From Streptomyces regalis (GTDB lineage Bacteria; Actinomycetota; Actinomycetes; Streptomycetales; Streptomycetaceae): a stretch of DNA of 35,240 bases. The position numbers and the translations under genes are program-made. Positions 7,431 to 15,408 of the stretch are shown in pieces. A model generated the notes under the pieces. That model was given only the letters and a program-made list of their open reading frames with translations, was not told the origin of the DNA and did no database searches. The stretch is from positions 1-35,240 of the forward strand of contig NZ_LLZG01000009.1 of the NCBI RefSeq assembly GCF_001509475.1, written 5' to 3'. The number at the start of each line of letters is the position of its first letter. Position 1 is the first letter of the stretch.

Positions 7431-8177
7431 CTAAAGCGCGCGCTCCCGCGCCTGAAGAGCAGCTTCTCGCACCGACCCCCTGTGCACCGGCCCGTGTCCG
7501 GGCAGCAGCACGTCGCCCTTGAGCCCTTCGAGCACGTCCAGCGAGGCCAGGGCCTGTGCCCGCTCGCGGTGGAACATGTCCGGCAGCAGCTGCGGTCCCT
7601 TGATCCGCGAGGTGGGGTGCCCGCTGACCAGGGCGTCGCCGGCGATCAACACCCCGGCGTCCGGCAGGTGGTAGGCGCAGTGGCCGTCGGTGTGGCCGGG
7701 CGTGTGCACCGGGACCGGCCGGCCGGGCAGATCCAGCGGGCCCGCCGACGGGAACGCCTCGGGAGAGGTCACCGGCACGTGCGCGGTGCCTCCGGAGCGG
7801 ATGGCGTGCACGGCCCACGGCAGGACACCCGGCCGCCAGCCGTTCTTCAGGACCGTCCCGACGCTGACCTGGTGCAGGAACTCCCGGCGGGCGTGGGGCA
7901 CTTCGGCCTCGTGGAGGTATAGGGGCGTGCCGTACGTGGTGCGCAGATACTCGGCGTTGCCCAGATGGTCGGTGTGCGCGTGGGTGATCAGTACGGCCTT
8001 GACCGCCTCCGGCGCACTTCCCACCTCCGCGAGCGAGGCGAGGAGCCTGGCCCGGTCCCCGGGGTAGCCGGTGTCGATCAGGGTGACCGCGTCGCCCTCG
8101 GTGAGGATCACCCAGTTGGTGTTGCTGCCGTGCACCAGGTAAGTGCCGTCCGCGACTTGCTGCACATCCGCCCGCAT
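7431..8177 (-). CDS. MBL-fold metallo-hydrolase
   Basis: 248 residues with the complete metallo-beta-lactamase fold signature: LIDTGYPGD (33-41), THAHTDH with H66, H68, D70 and H71, H162 in HTPGHTDGH, D181 in IAGDAL and a final GHGP. These residues bind a two-metal (usually Zn) centre that hydrolyses esters, thioesters or lactones. No signal peptide is visible, so it is cytosolic. The general sequence resembles glyoxalase II or lactonase-like branches, but the substrate cannot be assigned. The ATG at 8177 is preceded by ggcggga. Downstream on the same strand is the DUF4032 gene (41-base gap), so the two may be cotranscribed. Confidence 0.92.
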   Translation of the reverse strand: MRADVQQVADGTYLVHGSNTNWVILTEGDAVTLIDTGYPGDRARLLASLAEVGSAPEAVKAVLITHAHTDHLGNAEYLRTTYGTPLYLHEAEVPHARREFLHQVSVGTVLKNGWRPGVLPWAVHAIRSGGTAHVPVTSPEAFPSAGPLDLPGRPVPVHTPGHTDGHCAYHLPDAGVLIAGDALVSGHPTSRIKGPQLLPDMFHRERAQALASLDVLEGLKGDVLLPGHGPVHRGSVREAALQARERAL

Positions 8178-8226
8178 GATCGTCCCGCCTGGTGAGGTCC
8201 GTGCCCGACGGAGACAGCAAACCAGA

Positions 8227-9408
8227 TCAGGACGAAAGCGCCTTCGTCGGGGCCGGACGCATGCCGAACAGGAACCGCGTCAGCCGCGTCCTGCGCACCA
8301 GCCCCTCGTACAGGGCGAGGATCACCACCAGAGAACCGGTCACGATCACCGCGTACTTGACCGCGATCGGCGCCGACCAGCCCACCACGCCGTACGCGAC
8401 GGCGACCACGACCGGCTGGTGCAGCACGTACACGGGCAGCGCGGCGATCCCGAGATACACCATGACGCGCGACGGCGTCCGGACCTCGCGCGGCCGGTCC
8501 AGCAGCCCGAGGATCGCCACGACCCAGCACCAGCCCGCCGCCCCGAACACCGCCCGCGTCACCAGCGCGAACGCGCTCCAGTCGGTGAACGGGTTGTCCA
8601 GGGACAGGAATCCGGGCGCGGTCCCCGCGAACAGCACGAGCCCGGACACGCCCACCGGAACGGCGAGTCGGCGCAGCGCGGCACGGACGCGCCCGTCGTC
8701 GGCGAGGGCGTGACCGAACAGGAAGAACACCAGGTAGGCCCAGCGGTTCCAGCCCGCGAAGCCCTCCTCCATGCCCAGGAAGGCGTTGATCGCGGCGAGC
8801 GGCAGGGCGGGCAGAAGCAGCACGGCCGGGCGTCGCTCCACCGCACGCCCTACGCGCTCGGCCCACACCGCGAGCGGCGCCGCGACCGGTGCGAGGAGCA
8901 GGCTGAAGGTCAGCAGAAGCACGACGAACCACAGATGGCCGGTCTCGAAGTGCTCCCCGTCCAGGACGAAGGGGAAGTCGGCCGGATCCGGGCGGACGGC
9001 GAGGAAGCGCGGCCAGAAACGCCAGTACGACTCCTCGTAGCCCGGGTCGGCGGCCCGCAGCCGCAGCCACTGGGGGAGCGGGCACAGGACGAGCGTCGCG
9101 AAGACCAGCGGGACGCCCAGGCGCAGCAGGCGTTCCCGGGTGAAGCGAGCCGGCCCGCGGCGGCGGATCGAGTACCGGGAGCCGATCCCGGCGACCAGGA
9201 ACAGCATGGGCATCGCCCACACGACCGCCAATCCGGCGAGCACGGTCACGGCGTCGGTCGTCTCCGCGTTCTTCACGTAGAAGTCGTCGTCCGGCGAGAA
9301 CACGAGACCCGAGTGGAAGAAGACCAGCCCGAGAACGACGAGGACCCGCAGCGCGTCCAGCTCGCTGCGCCGGGGAGCGGTGGCCGGTGCCTGCGTCTGA
9401 GCGCTCAC
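8227..9408 (-). CDS. Membrane acyltransferase, acyltransferase-3 family
   Basis: 393 residues from a GTG start at 9408. The protein opens with RSELDALRVLVVLGLVFFHS, the typical first segment of acyltransferase-3 proteins (the His in FFHSG is the expected catalytic one). It continues with about ten hydrophobic segments, e.g. VWAMPMLFLVAGIGSRYS, HLWFVVLLLTFSLLL, YLVFFLFGHALAD and VMVYLGIAALPVYVLHQPV. Such integral proteins transfer acyl groups, often acetyl, to extracytoplasmic sugars, lipids or cell-wall parts. The acceptor here is unknown. The start is chosen where similarity to the family begins; the frame is open further upstream to 9495, but that extension would cross a strong terminator hairpin. 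No clear ribosome site precedes 9408. The short tail RRTRLTRFLFGMRP is cytosolic and basic. Confidence 0.88.
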   Translation of the reverse strand: MSAQTQAPATAPRRSELDALRVLVVLGLVFFHSGLVFSPDDDFYVKNAETTDAVTVLAGLAVVWAMPMLFLVAGIGSRYSIRRRGPARFTRERLLRLGVPLVFATLVLCPLPQWLRLRAADPGYEESYWRFWPRFLAVRPDPADFPFVLDGEHFETGHLWFVVLLLTFSLLLAPVAAPLAVWAERVGRAVERRPAVLLLPALPLAAINAFLGMEEGFAGWNRWAYLVFFLFGHALADDGRVRAALRRLAVPVGVSGLVLFAGTAPGFLSLDNPFTDWSAFALVTRAVFGAAGWCWVVAILGLLDRPREVRTPSRVMVYLGIAALPVYVLHQPVVVAVAYGVVGWSAPIAVKYAVIVTGSLVVILALYEGLVRRTRLTRFLFGMRPAPTKALSS

Positions 9409-9450
9409 CCGGACCAGTGTGGGGGCGCGGCGGGGCTTCGCCCAGAGGAA

Positions 9451-9485
9451 GGGCTGCCTCCGGCACCGTCCGCCGGAGGCAGCCC
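9451..9485 (-). terminator. Terminator hairpin after alkB
   Basis: A perfect 13-bp inverted repeat, gggctgcctccgg (9451-9463) with ccggaggcagccc (9473-9485), extendable by one C-G pair with a 7-base loop. It lies 33 bases past the alkB stop and just before the acyltransferase gene. There is no T-run, as is common for high-GC actinobacterial terminators. It probably separates the two same-strand genes. Confidence 0.75.
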
Positions 9486-9517
9486 CCGCGTGCACCCGAA
9501 GCGGCCGCCTCTCCGCC

Positions 9518-10147
9518 TCAGTGCACGCCGTGCGGGCGGAACTGGACGCTGATGCGCGGTCCCGTGGCGCGTGTGGTTTTCGGGATCGAGTGCTCCCAGG
9601 TCCGCTGGCAGGAACCGCCCATCACGATGAGGTCGCCGTGCCCCAGCGGGCGGCGCACCGTCTCGCCACCGCCCCGCATCGGGCGCAGCAGCAGATCCCG
9701 GGGCGCCCCCACGGAGAGGATCGCCACCATCGTGTCCTCGCGCGCACCCCGCCCGATCCGGTCCCCGTGCCAGGCGACGCTGTCCCGGCCGTCGCGGTAG
9801 TAGCAGAGCCCGGCCGTGGTGAACGGCTCGCCGAGTTCCTCGGCGCAGTGCGCGGACAGCGTGTCGCGGGCCTGAGCGAGTACGGGGTGGGGGAGCGCGT
9901 CGTCCGCGCCGTAGAAGGCGAGCAGGCGCGGTACGTCCACCACGTGGTCGTACATCGTGCGCCGCTCCGCCCGCCACGGCACCTCGGCGGCGAGCTCCTC
10001 GAACAGTGCGTCGGCTCCGCTGAGCCAGCCCGGCAGGACGTCGATCCAGGCGCCGCGGCCGAGCTGGGTTCGGCGGATCCCGGCGAGGGACCCGAGCAGC
10101 AGCTCGTCGGCCTGGTCGAACAGGGAGCCCTGGAGATGCGTGGCCAT
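9518..10147 (-). CDS. alkB: AlkB-like Fe(II)/2-oxoglutarate dioxygenase
   Basis: 209 residues. The double-stranded beta-helix signature is complete: metal ligands H127 and D129 in WHGD, H186 in TWEH, and the 2-oxoglutarate-binding R198 and R204 in RISVQFRPH. The nucleotide-recognition region contains YDHVVDVPRL and CYYRDGRDSVAWHGD. AlkB proteins directly reverse N-alkyl damage (1-methyladenine, 3-methylcytosine) in DNA or RNA. The length fits the short bacterial type. It is transcribed away from the TetR gene at 10269. The 121-base shared spacer is AT-richer than its surroundings and carries the tandem palindromes near the TetR side. Upstream of the ATG there is only a weak ribosome site. Enzyme family is certain; the substrate range is not. 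Confidence 0.93.
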   Translation of the reverse strand: MATHLQGSLFDQADELLLGSLAGIRRTQLGRGAWIDVLPGWLSGADALFEELAAEVPWRAERRTMYDHVVDVPRLLAFYGADDALPHPVLAQARDTLSAHCAEELGEPFTTAGLCYYRDGRDSVAWHGDRIGRGAREDTMVAILSVGAPRDLLLRPMRGGGETVRRPLGHGDLIVMGGSCQRTWEHSIPKTTRATGPRISVQFRPHGVH

Positions 10148-10219
10148 GGATCCAGCCTACCCTTGAATCGAAAATCTGTTCCCATCAAACTTTCGACCGA
10201 TTTCCTGGCCTCCTCTTTG

Positions 10220-10252
10220 GATACGTTCGTGTATCGGATACATTCGCGTATC
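10220..10252 (+). promoter_or_regulatory. Tandem palindromic operator, likely TetR site
   Basis: Two copies of a 16-bp palindrome, gatac-N6-gtatc, at 10220-10235 and 10237-10252, 17 bp apart centre to centre. They sit 17-49 bases before the TetR start and include similar centres (gttcgt and attcgc). The arrangement is what one expects for cooperative binding by two TetR dimers and autoregulation. The site also lies in the shared spacer with alkB. Confidence 0.75.
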
Positions 10253-10268
10253 GAACGGAGGCCGGGGC

Positions 10269-10895
10269 ATGGCGGTGAAAGAGACGACCGGGCGCGTCAC
10301 CAAGCGCCGCGTTCGCACACGCGCCAACCTGCTCGACGCCGCGTTCGCCGTGTTCGCCGCGAAGGGGTTCGGCCGCGTCTCCATCGAGGAGGTCTGCGAG
10401 GCCGCCGGCTACAGCAGGGGCGCCTTCTACTCCAACTTCGACAGCCTGGACGAGCTGTTCTTCGCCCTCTACCAGCAGCGCGCGGACCTGATCGCGGAGC
10501 AGGTGTCCGGGGTGCTCGCCCTCGACGGGCCGGACCTGGACGTGCCGGACGCCGTGGACCGGGTGACCGAGGTGCTGCTCCTGGACCGCGACTGGCTGCT
10601 GGTGAAGACGGACTTCCTGGTGCACGCCGCGCGTGCCCCGGCCGTCGCGCAGAGCCTGCTGGAACATCGCGCGCGGCTGCGCGGGGCGATCGCCGACCGG
10701 CTCGCCCGGGCGCGGGGGCACACCGAACTGCCTGCCGTGCTCGGCGACATCGAGGGGGCGGCCCACGCCGTGGTGGCCGCGTACGACGGAGTCACCACCC
10801 AACTGCTGCTGGACAGGGACGCCGAGCACGCTCGCGCCTGGCTGAAGCAACTGCTCACCGCGCTGCTCACCGACGGCAGCGACACCACCGAATAG
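10269..10895 (+). CDS. TetR-family transcriptional regulator
   Basis: 208 residues. The N-terminal helix-turn-helix spans about 17-63: RANLLDAAFAVFAAKGF, then VSIEEVCEAAGYSRGAFYSN, FDSLDELFFALYQQR. The remainder (65-208) is a helical ligand-binding/dimerisation domain with no recognised sub-family. ATG at 10269 follows cggagg with good spacing. The tandem palindromes immediately upstream are the likely autoregulatory target. The next gene, a flavoprotein dehydrogenase, begins 45 bases after the stop on the same strand and is the probable main target. A ligand such as a steroid-like or other hydrophobic substrate of that enzyme is inference. Confidence 0.92.
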   Translation: MAVKETTGRVTKRRVRTRANLLDAAFAVFAAKGFGRVSIEEVCEAAGYSRGAFYSNFDSLDELFFALYQQRADLIAEQVSGVLALDGPDLDVPDAVDRVTEVLLLDRDWLLVKTDFLVHAARAPAVAQSLLEHRARLRGAIADRLARARGHTELPAVLGDIEGAAHAVVAAYDGVTTQLLLDRDAEHARAWLKQLLTALLTDGSDTTE

Positions 10896-10940
10896 CGACA
10901 CCGGACAGCGCCACCACCGAATCAGGAAGGGACGGTCGCC

Positions 10941-12614
10941 ATGGATGCCGACGTCATCGTCGTCGGAGCGGGACTCGCGGGCCTGGTCGCCGCGCACGAA
11001 CTGACCAGCCGGGGCCGCAGGGTCGCGCTGGTGGACCAGGAGAACGCCGCCAACCTCGGCGGGCAGGCCTTCTGGTCCTTCGGCGGGCTCTTCCTCGTCG
11101 ACTCCCCGGAACAGCGGCGCCTGGGCATCAAGGACTCCTTCGACCTGGCCTGGAACGACTGGCGGGGCAGCGCCCGGTTCGACCGGGTGGACGACGAGGA
11201 CTCCTGGGCGGTGCGCTGGGCGCGCGCGTACGTGGAGTTCGCGGCCGGTGAGAAGCGGGCCTGGCTGGACGGGCACGGCATCAAGTTCCTGCCCACGGTG
11301 GGCTGGGCGGAGCGCGGCGACCTGCGCGCCGACGGCCACGGCAACTCCGTGCCCCGCTTCCACATCGCCTGGGGCACCGGCACGGGCGTCGTGGAGCCGT
11401 TCGTCCGGTACGCCAAGGAGGCCGCCCGCGACGGGCTGCTCACCTTCTACCACCGGCACCAGGTCGACGAGCTGGTCATCGAGGACGGCGCCGCGCGCGG
11501 CGTGCGCGGTACGGTCCTGGCCGACGACCGCTCGCCCCGGGGTGTCGCCTCCAACCGCGACCGGGTCGGCGAGTTCGAGCTCACCGCCCAGGCCGTCGTC
11601 GTCACCACCGGCGGCATCGGCGCCAACCACGACATCGTGCGCCGCCACTGGCCCGAGCGGCTCGGCACCCCGCCCGACGAGATGGTCACGGGCGTCCCCG
11701 CCTATGTCGACGGGCGGATGCTCGACATCAGCGCGGAGGCGGGCGTACGGCTCGTCAACCGCGACCGTATGTGGCACTACACCGAGGGCCTGCAGAACTG
11801 GGACCCGATCTGGCCCGGCCACGGCATCCGCATCCTGCCCGGACCGTCCTCGATGTGGTTCGACGCCCTCGGCCGCCGCCTGCCCGACCCGTGCCTGCCG
11901 GGCTACGACACCCTGGGCACCCTGAAGCATCTGCGCACCGACGCGGACATCGCCGGGTACGACCACTCCTGGTTCATCCTCAGCCAGAAGATCATCGAGA
12001 AGGAGTTCGCCCTGTCGGGCTCCGAGCAGAACCCCGACATCACCGCCAAGGACCGCGCCGGGTTCCTGAAGGAGCGCGTGCTCGGCAAGGGCGCCCCGGG
12101 ACCGGTGGCGGCGTTCCTGCGCAACGGCGCGGACTTCGTGACTGCCCCGACCCTGGAGCAACTGGTCGAGAAGATGAACCAGCTGACGGACAAGCCGCTC
12201 CTCGACGCGGAGGCCGTCCGGCGCCAGATCGAGGCCCGCGACCTGCAGATCGCCAACCCGTACAGCAAGGACTCCCAGGTCCAGGGCATCCGCAACGCCC
12301 GCCGCTACATCGGCGACCGCCTCGGCCGGGTCGCCACCCCGCACCGCATCCTCGACCCGGCGGCCGGCCCCCTCATCGGCGTCAAGCTGCACATCCTGAC
12401 CCGCAAGACCCTCGGCGGCATTCAGACCGACCTCGACTCCCGCGCGCTCGCAGCCGACGGGACCCCCATCGGCGGGCTCTACGCGGCCGGTGAGGTCGCC
12501 GGCTTCGGCGGTGGCGGCGTCCACGGCTACAACGCCCTGGAGGGCACCTTCCTCGGCGGCTGCCTCTTCTCGGGCCGCGCGGCGGGCCGGGCCGCGGCAC
12601 GGCAGACGGCCTGA
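10941..12614 (+). CDS. FAD-binding dehydrogenase, KstD/fumarate-reductase-like
   Basis: 557 residues. The FAD-binding fold starts at residue 4 (VIVVGAGLAGLVAAHEL) with the acidic end of strand 2 in VALVDQE. Also visible are GGQAFWSFGG, the central VVTTGGIGANHD and the C-terminal GGLYAAGEVAGFGGGGVHGYNALEG, which contacts FAD and substrate. This is the fumarate reductase/3-ketosteroid dehydrogenase flavoprotein superfamily, specifically the group annotated as FAD-binding dehydrogenase (KstD-like). Reaction: probable flavin-dependent desaturation or reduction of an alpha,beta C-C bond; the substrate cannot be read from sequence. Cytosolic, no signal. ggaaggga precedes the ATG. It is probably cotranscribed with the upstream TetR gene and repressed by it. 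A terminator-like hairpin follows. Confidence 0.9.
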   Translation: MDADVIVVGAGLAGLVAAHELTSRGRRVALVDQENAANLGGQAFWSFGGLFLVDSPEQRRLGIKDSFDLAWNDWRGSARFDRVDDEDSWAVRWARAYVEFAAGEKRAWLDGHGIKFLPTVGWAERGDLRADGHGNSVPRFHIAWGTGTGVVEPFVRYAKEAARDGLLTFYHRHQVDELVIEDGAARGVRGTVLADDRSPRGVASNRDRVGEFELTAQAVVVTTGGIGANHDIVRRHWPERLGTPPDEMVTGVPAYVDGRMLDISAEAGVRLVNRDRMWHYTEGLQNWDPIWPGHGIRILPGPSSMWFDALGRRLPDPCLPGYDTLGTLKHLRTDADIAGYDHSWFILSQKIIEKEFALSGSEQNPDITAKDRAGFLKERVLGKGAPGPVAAFLRNGADFVTAPTLEQLVEKMNQLTDKPLLDAEAVRRQIEARDLQIANPYSKDSQVQGIRNARRYIGDRLGRVATPHRILDPAAGPLIGVKLHILTRKTLGGIQTDLDSRALAADGTPIGGLYAAGEVAGFGGGGVHGYNALEGTFLGGCLFSGRAAGRAAARQTA

Positions 12615-12625
12615 CGATGGCCCAC

Positions 12626-12673
12626 GGCCCGTCGCCTCAGGTGTGAACGCGTCACGCCTGAAGGAGACGGGCC
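12626..12673. terminator. Bidirectional terminator between convergent genes
   Basis: A long imperfect hairpin: ggcccgtc (12626-12633) pairs with gacgggcc (12666-12673). The inner arms pair around 12635-12646 and 12652-12664, with one bulge and a 5-base loop. It sits between the flavoprotein stop and the DUF488 stop, which lies inside the right arm, and can serve both transcripts. Confidence 0.7.
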
Positions 12674-13002
12674 AGCACGGCTGCGTGGCTCTGCTCGGGG
12701 GACTTCGACGAGGTCAGCAGGGTCACCTCACCCTTGCTCGCCAACTCCCGTACGTGATCGAGGAGTTCGGCCGCCTCGGGTTCGGCCAGCTCCGCCTCGT
12801 ACCGGCCGGCGAACTCCTCGTACGACCTCTCGCCCGCGTGATACCAGCGGCGCAGCTCCGTCGACGGGGTGAGCCCCTTGGGCCACTCGTCCACGCGGGC
12901 CGCGTCCTTCGACAGACCGCGCGGCCACAGCCGGTCGACCAGGACGCGCACGCCGTCCTCCGGCTCGGGCGGTTCGTAGACGCGGCGGACGCGAATGCTC
13001 AC
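12652..13002 (-). CDS. DUF488 family protein
   Basis: 116 residues with the DUF488 signature: RVRRVYEPPEPEDGVRVLVD, RLWPRGLSK, WPKGLTPSTELRRWYH, FAGRYEAEL and the strand VTLLTSSKSPEQSHAAVL. In many relatives the last segment contains Cys (TLLYSAKD or similar); here it is TSSKS. The function of the family is not established. It is a small cytosolic alpha/beta protein. The start is GTG at 13002 with gagaaagg upstream. It converges on the flavoprotein gene. Upstream is the 158-base spacer shared with the M1 peptidase gene, in which no clear operator was found. Confidence 0.9.
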   Translation of the reverse strand: MSIRVRRVYEPPEPEDGVRVLVDRLWPRGLSKDAARVDEWPKGLTPSTELRRWYHAGERSYEEFAGRYEAELAEPEAAELLDHVRELASKGEVTLLTSSKSPEQSHAAVLARLLQA

Positions 13003-13160
13003 GATCGTGCCTTTCTCGGACGAAGTCGTTCACGGAGCCTACTGCCGCGAACTCCTACGGCCCTCGAAGCGACACAACTCGGCCCGAGCGACGGGGTTCC
13101 GGGCGAGCCGCCGCCTAGGGTGAGGCCGTTGCCCACCCCCCCCACCTCCGAGGAGCACAC

Positions 13161-14573
13161 GTGACGCAGGCCGACAGACGCACGACCGTCCTCCGCCGCG
13201 AAGCCGTGATCGCGACCGTCCCTCTCGCCCTGGCCGCGCTCCTCGTGGCCGCCGGGCCCGCGTCGGCCGGACCCCTCGGTGAGGCCGGCGTGGGCGATCC
13301 CTACTTCCCGCAGGCCGGCAACGGCGGCTACCACGTGGGGCACTATGACCTGACCCTCCGCTACGACCCGACGAGCCGTCACCTCGACGGCCACGCGGTT
13401 CTGACGGCCCGTGCCACCCAGCGCCTGACCCGCTTCGACCTCGACCTCAACGGCCTGAAGGTCACCGGACTCACCGTGGAGCACCGCAAGGCCGCCTTCC
13501 GGCGCGACGGACAGGAACTCGTCGTCACCCCGCGCCGCGCCCTGCGCCAGGGCCAGGTGTTCCGCATCGCGGTCACCTACCACGGCACCCCCGGCCCGGT
13601 GACCGATCCGGACGGTTCGCTCGACGGCTGGGTCCCCACCGACGACGGCGCCTTCGTCGCCGGGGAGCCGCAAGGCGCCATGACCTGGTTCCCGGCCAAC
13701 AACCACCCCAAGGACAAGTCGTCGTACGACTTCACGATCACCGTTCCCAAGGGCCGCACCGCCGTCGCCAACGGCGTCCTCCTGGGGCAGCGGACGGCGA
13801 ACGGCCTGACCACCTTCCGCTGGCACCAGCCCGAACCCATGGCCGCCTACCTCGCCACGGCGACCGTCGGGAAGTTCCAGGTCGAGCAGTACACCACCCG
13901 CGACGGCATCCGGGTCTACAACGCCGTCGACCCGCGCGAGGCCGCCGACGCGGCACCCGTACTGAAGAAGCTGCCCTCCGTCCTGGAGTGGGCGAGCAAA
14001 CTCTTCGGGCCCTACCCGTACCGGGCCGCCGGTGCGATCGTGGACCGGGCGCCGGACGTCGGGTACGCGCTGGAGACCCAGACGCGTCCCGTGTACGACC
14101 GGGCGCCGGACCTGGACACGCTCGTGCACGAGAGCGCCCACCAGTGGTTCGGCGACTCCGTGTCCCTGACCAGCTGGAAGGACATCTGGCTCAACGAGGG
14201 CTTCGCGACCTACGCCGAGTGGCTCTACAACGAGCAGCACGGCGACGACAGCGCCCAGCAGACCTTCGACGCGCTGTACGCCCGCCCCGCCGACGACGAC
14301 CTGTGGGCGTTCCCGCCCGCCGCCCCGGGCAGCGGCGCGAACATCTTCGGCACCCCCGTCTACGCCCGCGGCGCCATGGCCCTGCACCGACTCCGTACGA
14401 CGGTCGGGGACCGGGCGTTCCTCCGGATCCTGCGGACCTGGGCGGCCGAGCGCCGCGACGGCCACGGCACGACGGCGCAGTTCGTCCGGCTCGCGGAACG
14501 CGTGTCGGGCAAGGAACTGGACGCACTGTTCCGGACCTGGGTGTACACCGAGGGCAAACCGAACAAGCCGTAG
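13161..14573 (+). CDS. Secreted M1-family metallopeptidase
   Basis: 470 residues. A signal peptide is visible: basic RRTTVLRRE, a hydrophobic core at about 16-31 and cleavage after ASA (36). Then comes an M1-type beta-saddle domain (about 55-240) and the catalytic domain with zinc site HESAH (H323, E324, H327) and E346 eighteen residues later in NEGFATYAEW. The substrate-binding GAMEN motif of classic aminopeptidases is replaced by GYALE (301-305), as I recall for a secreted actinobacterial subgroup. The C-terminal ERAP-like helical domain of large members is absent. GTG at 13161 has aggag six bases upstream. Likely role: extracellular or wall-associated aminopeptidase in nutrient use or protein turnover. 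It lies 41 bases before the L,D-transpeptidase gene. Confidence 0.92.
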   Translation: MTQADRRTTVLRREAVIATVPLALAALLVAAGPASAGPLGEAGVGDPYFPQAGNGGYHVGHYDLTLRYDPTSRHLDGHAVLTARATQRLTRFDLDLNGLKVTGLTVEHRKAAFRRDGQELVVTPRRALRQGQVFRIAVTYHGTPGPVTDPDGSLDGWVPTDDGAFVAGEPQGAMTWFPANNHPKDKSSYDFTITVPKGRTAVANGVLLGQRTANGLTTFRWHQPEPMAAYLATATVGKFQVEQYTTRDGIRVYNAVDPREAADAAPVLKKLPSVLEWASKLFGPYPYRAAGAIVDRAPDVGYALETQTRPVYDRAPDLDTLVHESAHQWFGDSVSLTSWKDIWLNEGFATYAEWLYNEQHGDDSAQQTFDALYARPADDDLWAFPPAAPGSGANIFGTPVYARGAMALHRLRTTVGDRAFLRILRTWAAERRDGHGTTAQFVRLAERVSGKELDALFRTWVYTEGKPNKP

Positions 14574-14614
14574 ATCCTGACGAGTTCCTCACAAGTGTCG
14601 GCCAAGGTCGAGTC

Positions 14615-15379
14615 ATGATCACCGACCGACCTCGTGCCGCGCTGCTGGCCGCCTCCCTGTTGCTCACCGGATGCGGCGGCGGAGCCGTGGCGACACCGGC
14701 CCACGAGCACGGCGCCGCCACGGCCACGACGAGCACAGCCACGCCGCGCACGACGGGTACGCCCACCCCCGAGATCACCCTGCAGGCCGCCCCACGGCAC
14801 CTGCCCGGCCTGGGTCCGCAGACCTGGGCCGAGGTGCCCTCCGAGACCCGGCAGGCCGTCGTCGTCACCGGACGCGGCAGGAACTCCCCGCAGTCCACCG
14901 TCGTGCTGTACGAGCGCACCGACGCCGGCTGGGAAGCGGGCGACAGCCGGCCCGCCCACAACGCCCTGCGCGGCTGGACCGACCACCACCGCGCCGGCGA
15001 CCTGCGCTCACCCATCGGGGTCTTCACGCTCACGGACGCCGGCGGCCTGCTCCGCGACCCCGGGACCAGGCTGCCGTACGACCACGGCGTCGGATTCACC
15101 GCCACCGGCACAGGCTTCGAGGGCGAGCCCCTCGCCGGCTCCTTCGACTACGTGATCGCCATCAACTACAACCGCAAGCCCGGCACTTCACCCCTCGACT
15201 GGACCCGCCCACTCGGTGCGGGCCGAGGCGGCGGCATATGGCTGCACGTCGACCACGACGGGCCGACACAGGGCTGCGTCAGCATCGCGCGGGAGCACAT
15301 GCGGGAGCTGCTGTCGGCGCTCGACCCCGACCGGCATCCCGTCGTCGTCATGGGCGACGCCAAGTCGCTGGCCCGCTGA
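14615..15379 (+). CDS. L,D-transpeptidase (YkuD-like) lipoprotein
   Basis: 254 residues. A lipobox, LLLTGC with C20, predicts a lipid-anchored extracytoplasmic protein, followed by an Ala/Thr/Pro-rich linker to about residue 55. The catalytic part has SPIGVFTLTDA (132-142) and the active-site block HVDHDGPTQGCVSI with H211 and catalytic C221, the YkuD-type His...S/T-x-G-C arrangement. Such enzymes make 3-3 crosslinks in peptidoglycan or attach proteins to it; this branch with the region GRNSPQSTVVLYER is often annotated only as L,D-transpeptidase family. It is followed, 29 bases later, by a two-component pair on the same strand, which suggests cell-wall-related control; that link is inference. 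Confidence 0.88.
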   Translation: MITDRPRAALLAASLLLTGCGGGAVATPAHEHGAATATTSTATPRTTGTPTPEITLQAAPRHLPGLGPQTWAEVPSETRQAVVVTGRGRNSPQSTVVLYERTDAGWEAGDSRPAHNALRGWTDHHRAGDLRSPIGVFTLTDAGGLLRDPGTRLPYDHGVGFTATGTGFEGEPLAGSFDYVIAINYNRKPGTSPLDWTRPLGAGRGGGIWLHVDHDGPTQGCVSIAREHMRELLSALDPDRHPVVVMGDAKSLAR

Positions 15380-15408
15380 AAATCCCCCGAACGCTTAGGA
15401 TCCGCCGG

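Noticed and set aside
10168..10196. tcgaaa...tttcga dyad in the alkB/TetR spacer
   Set aside because: Short arms with a long centre; likely chance in AT-richer DNA and much weaker than the neighbouring tandem palindromes.
10185..12524. 779-residue open frame on the minus strand
   Set aside because: It lies opposite the clear TetR and KstD-like genes and has no recognisable domain.
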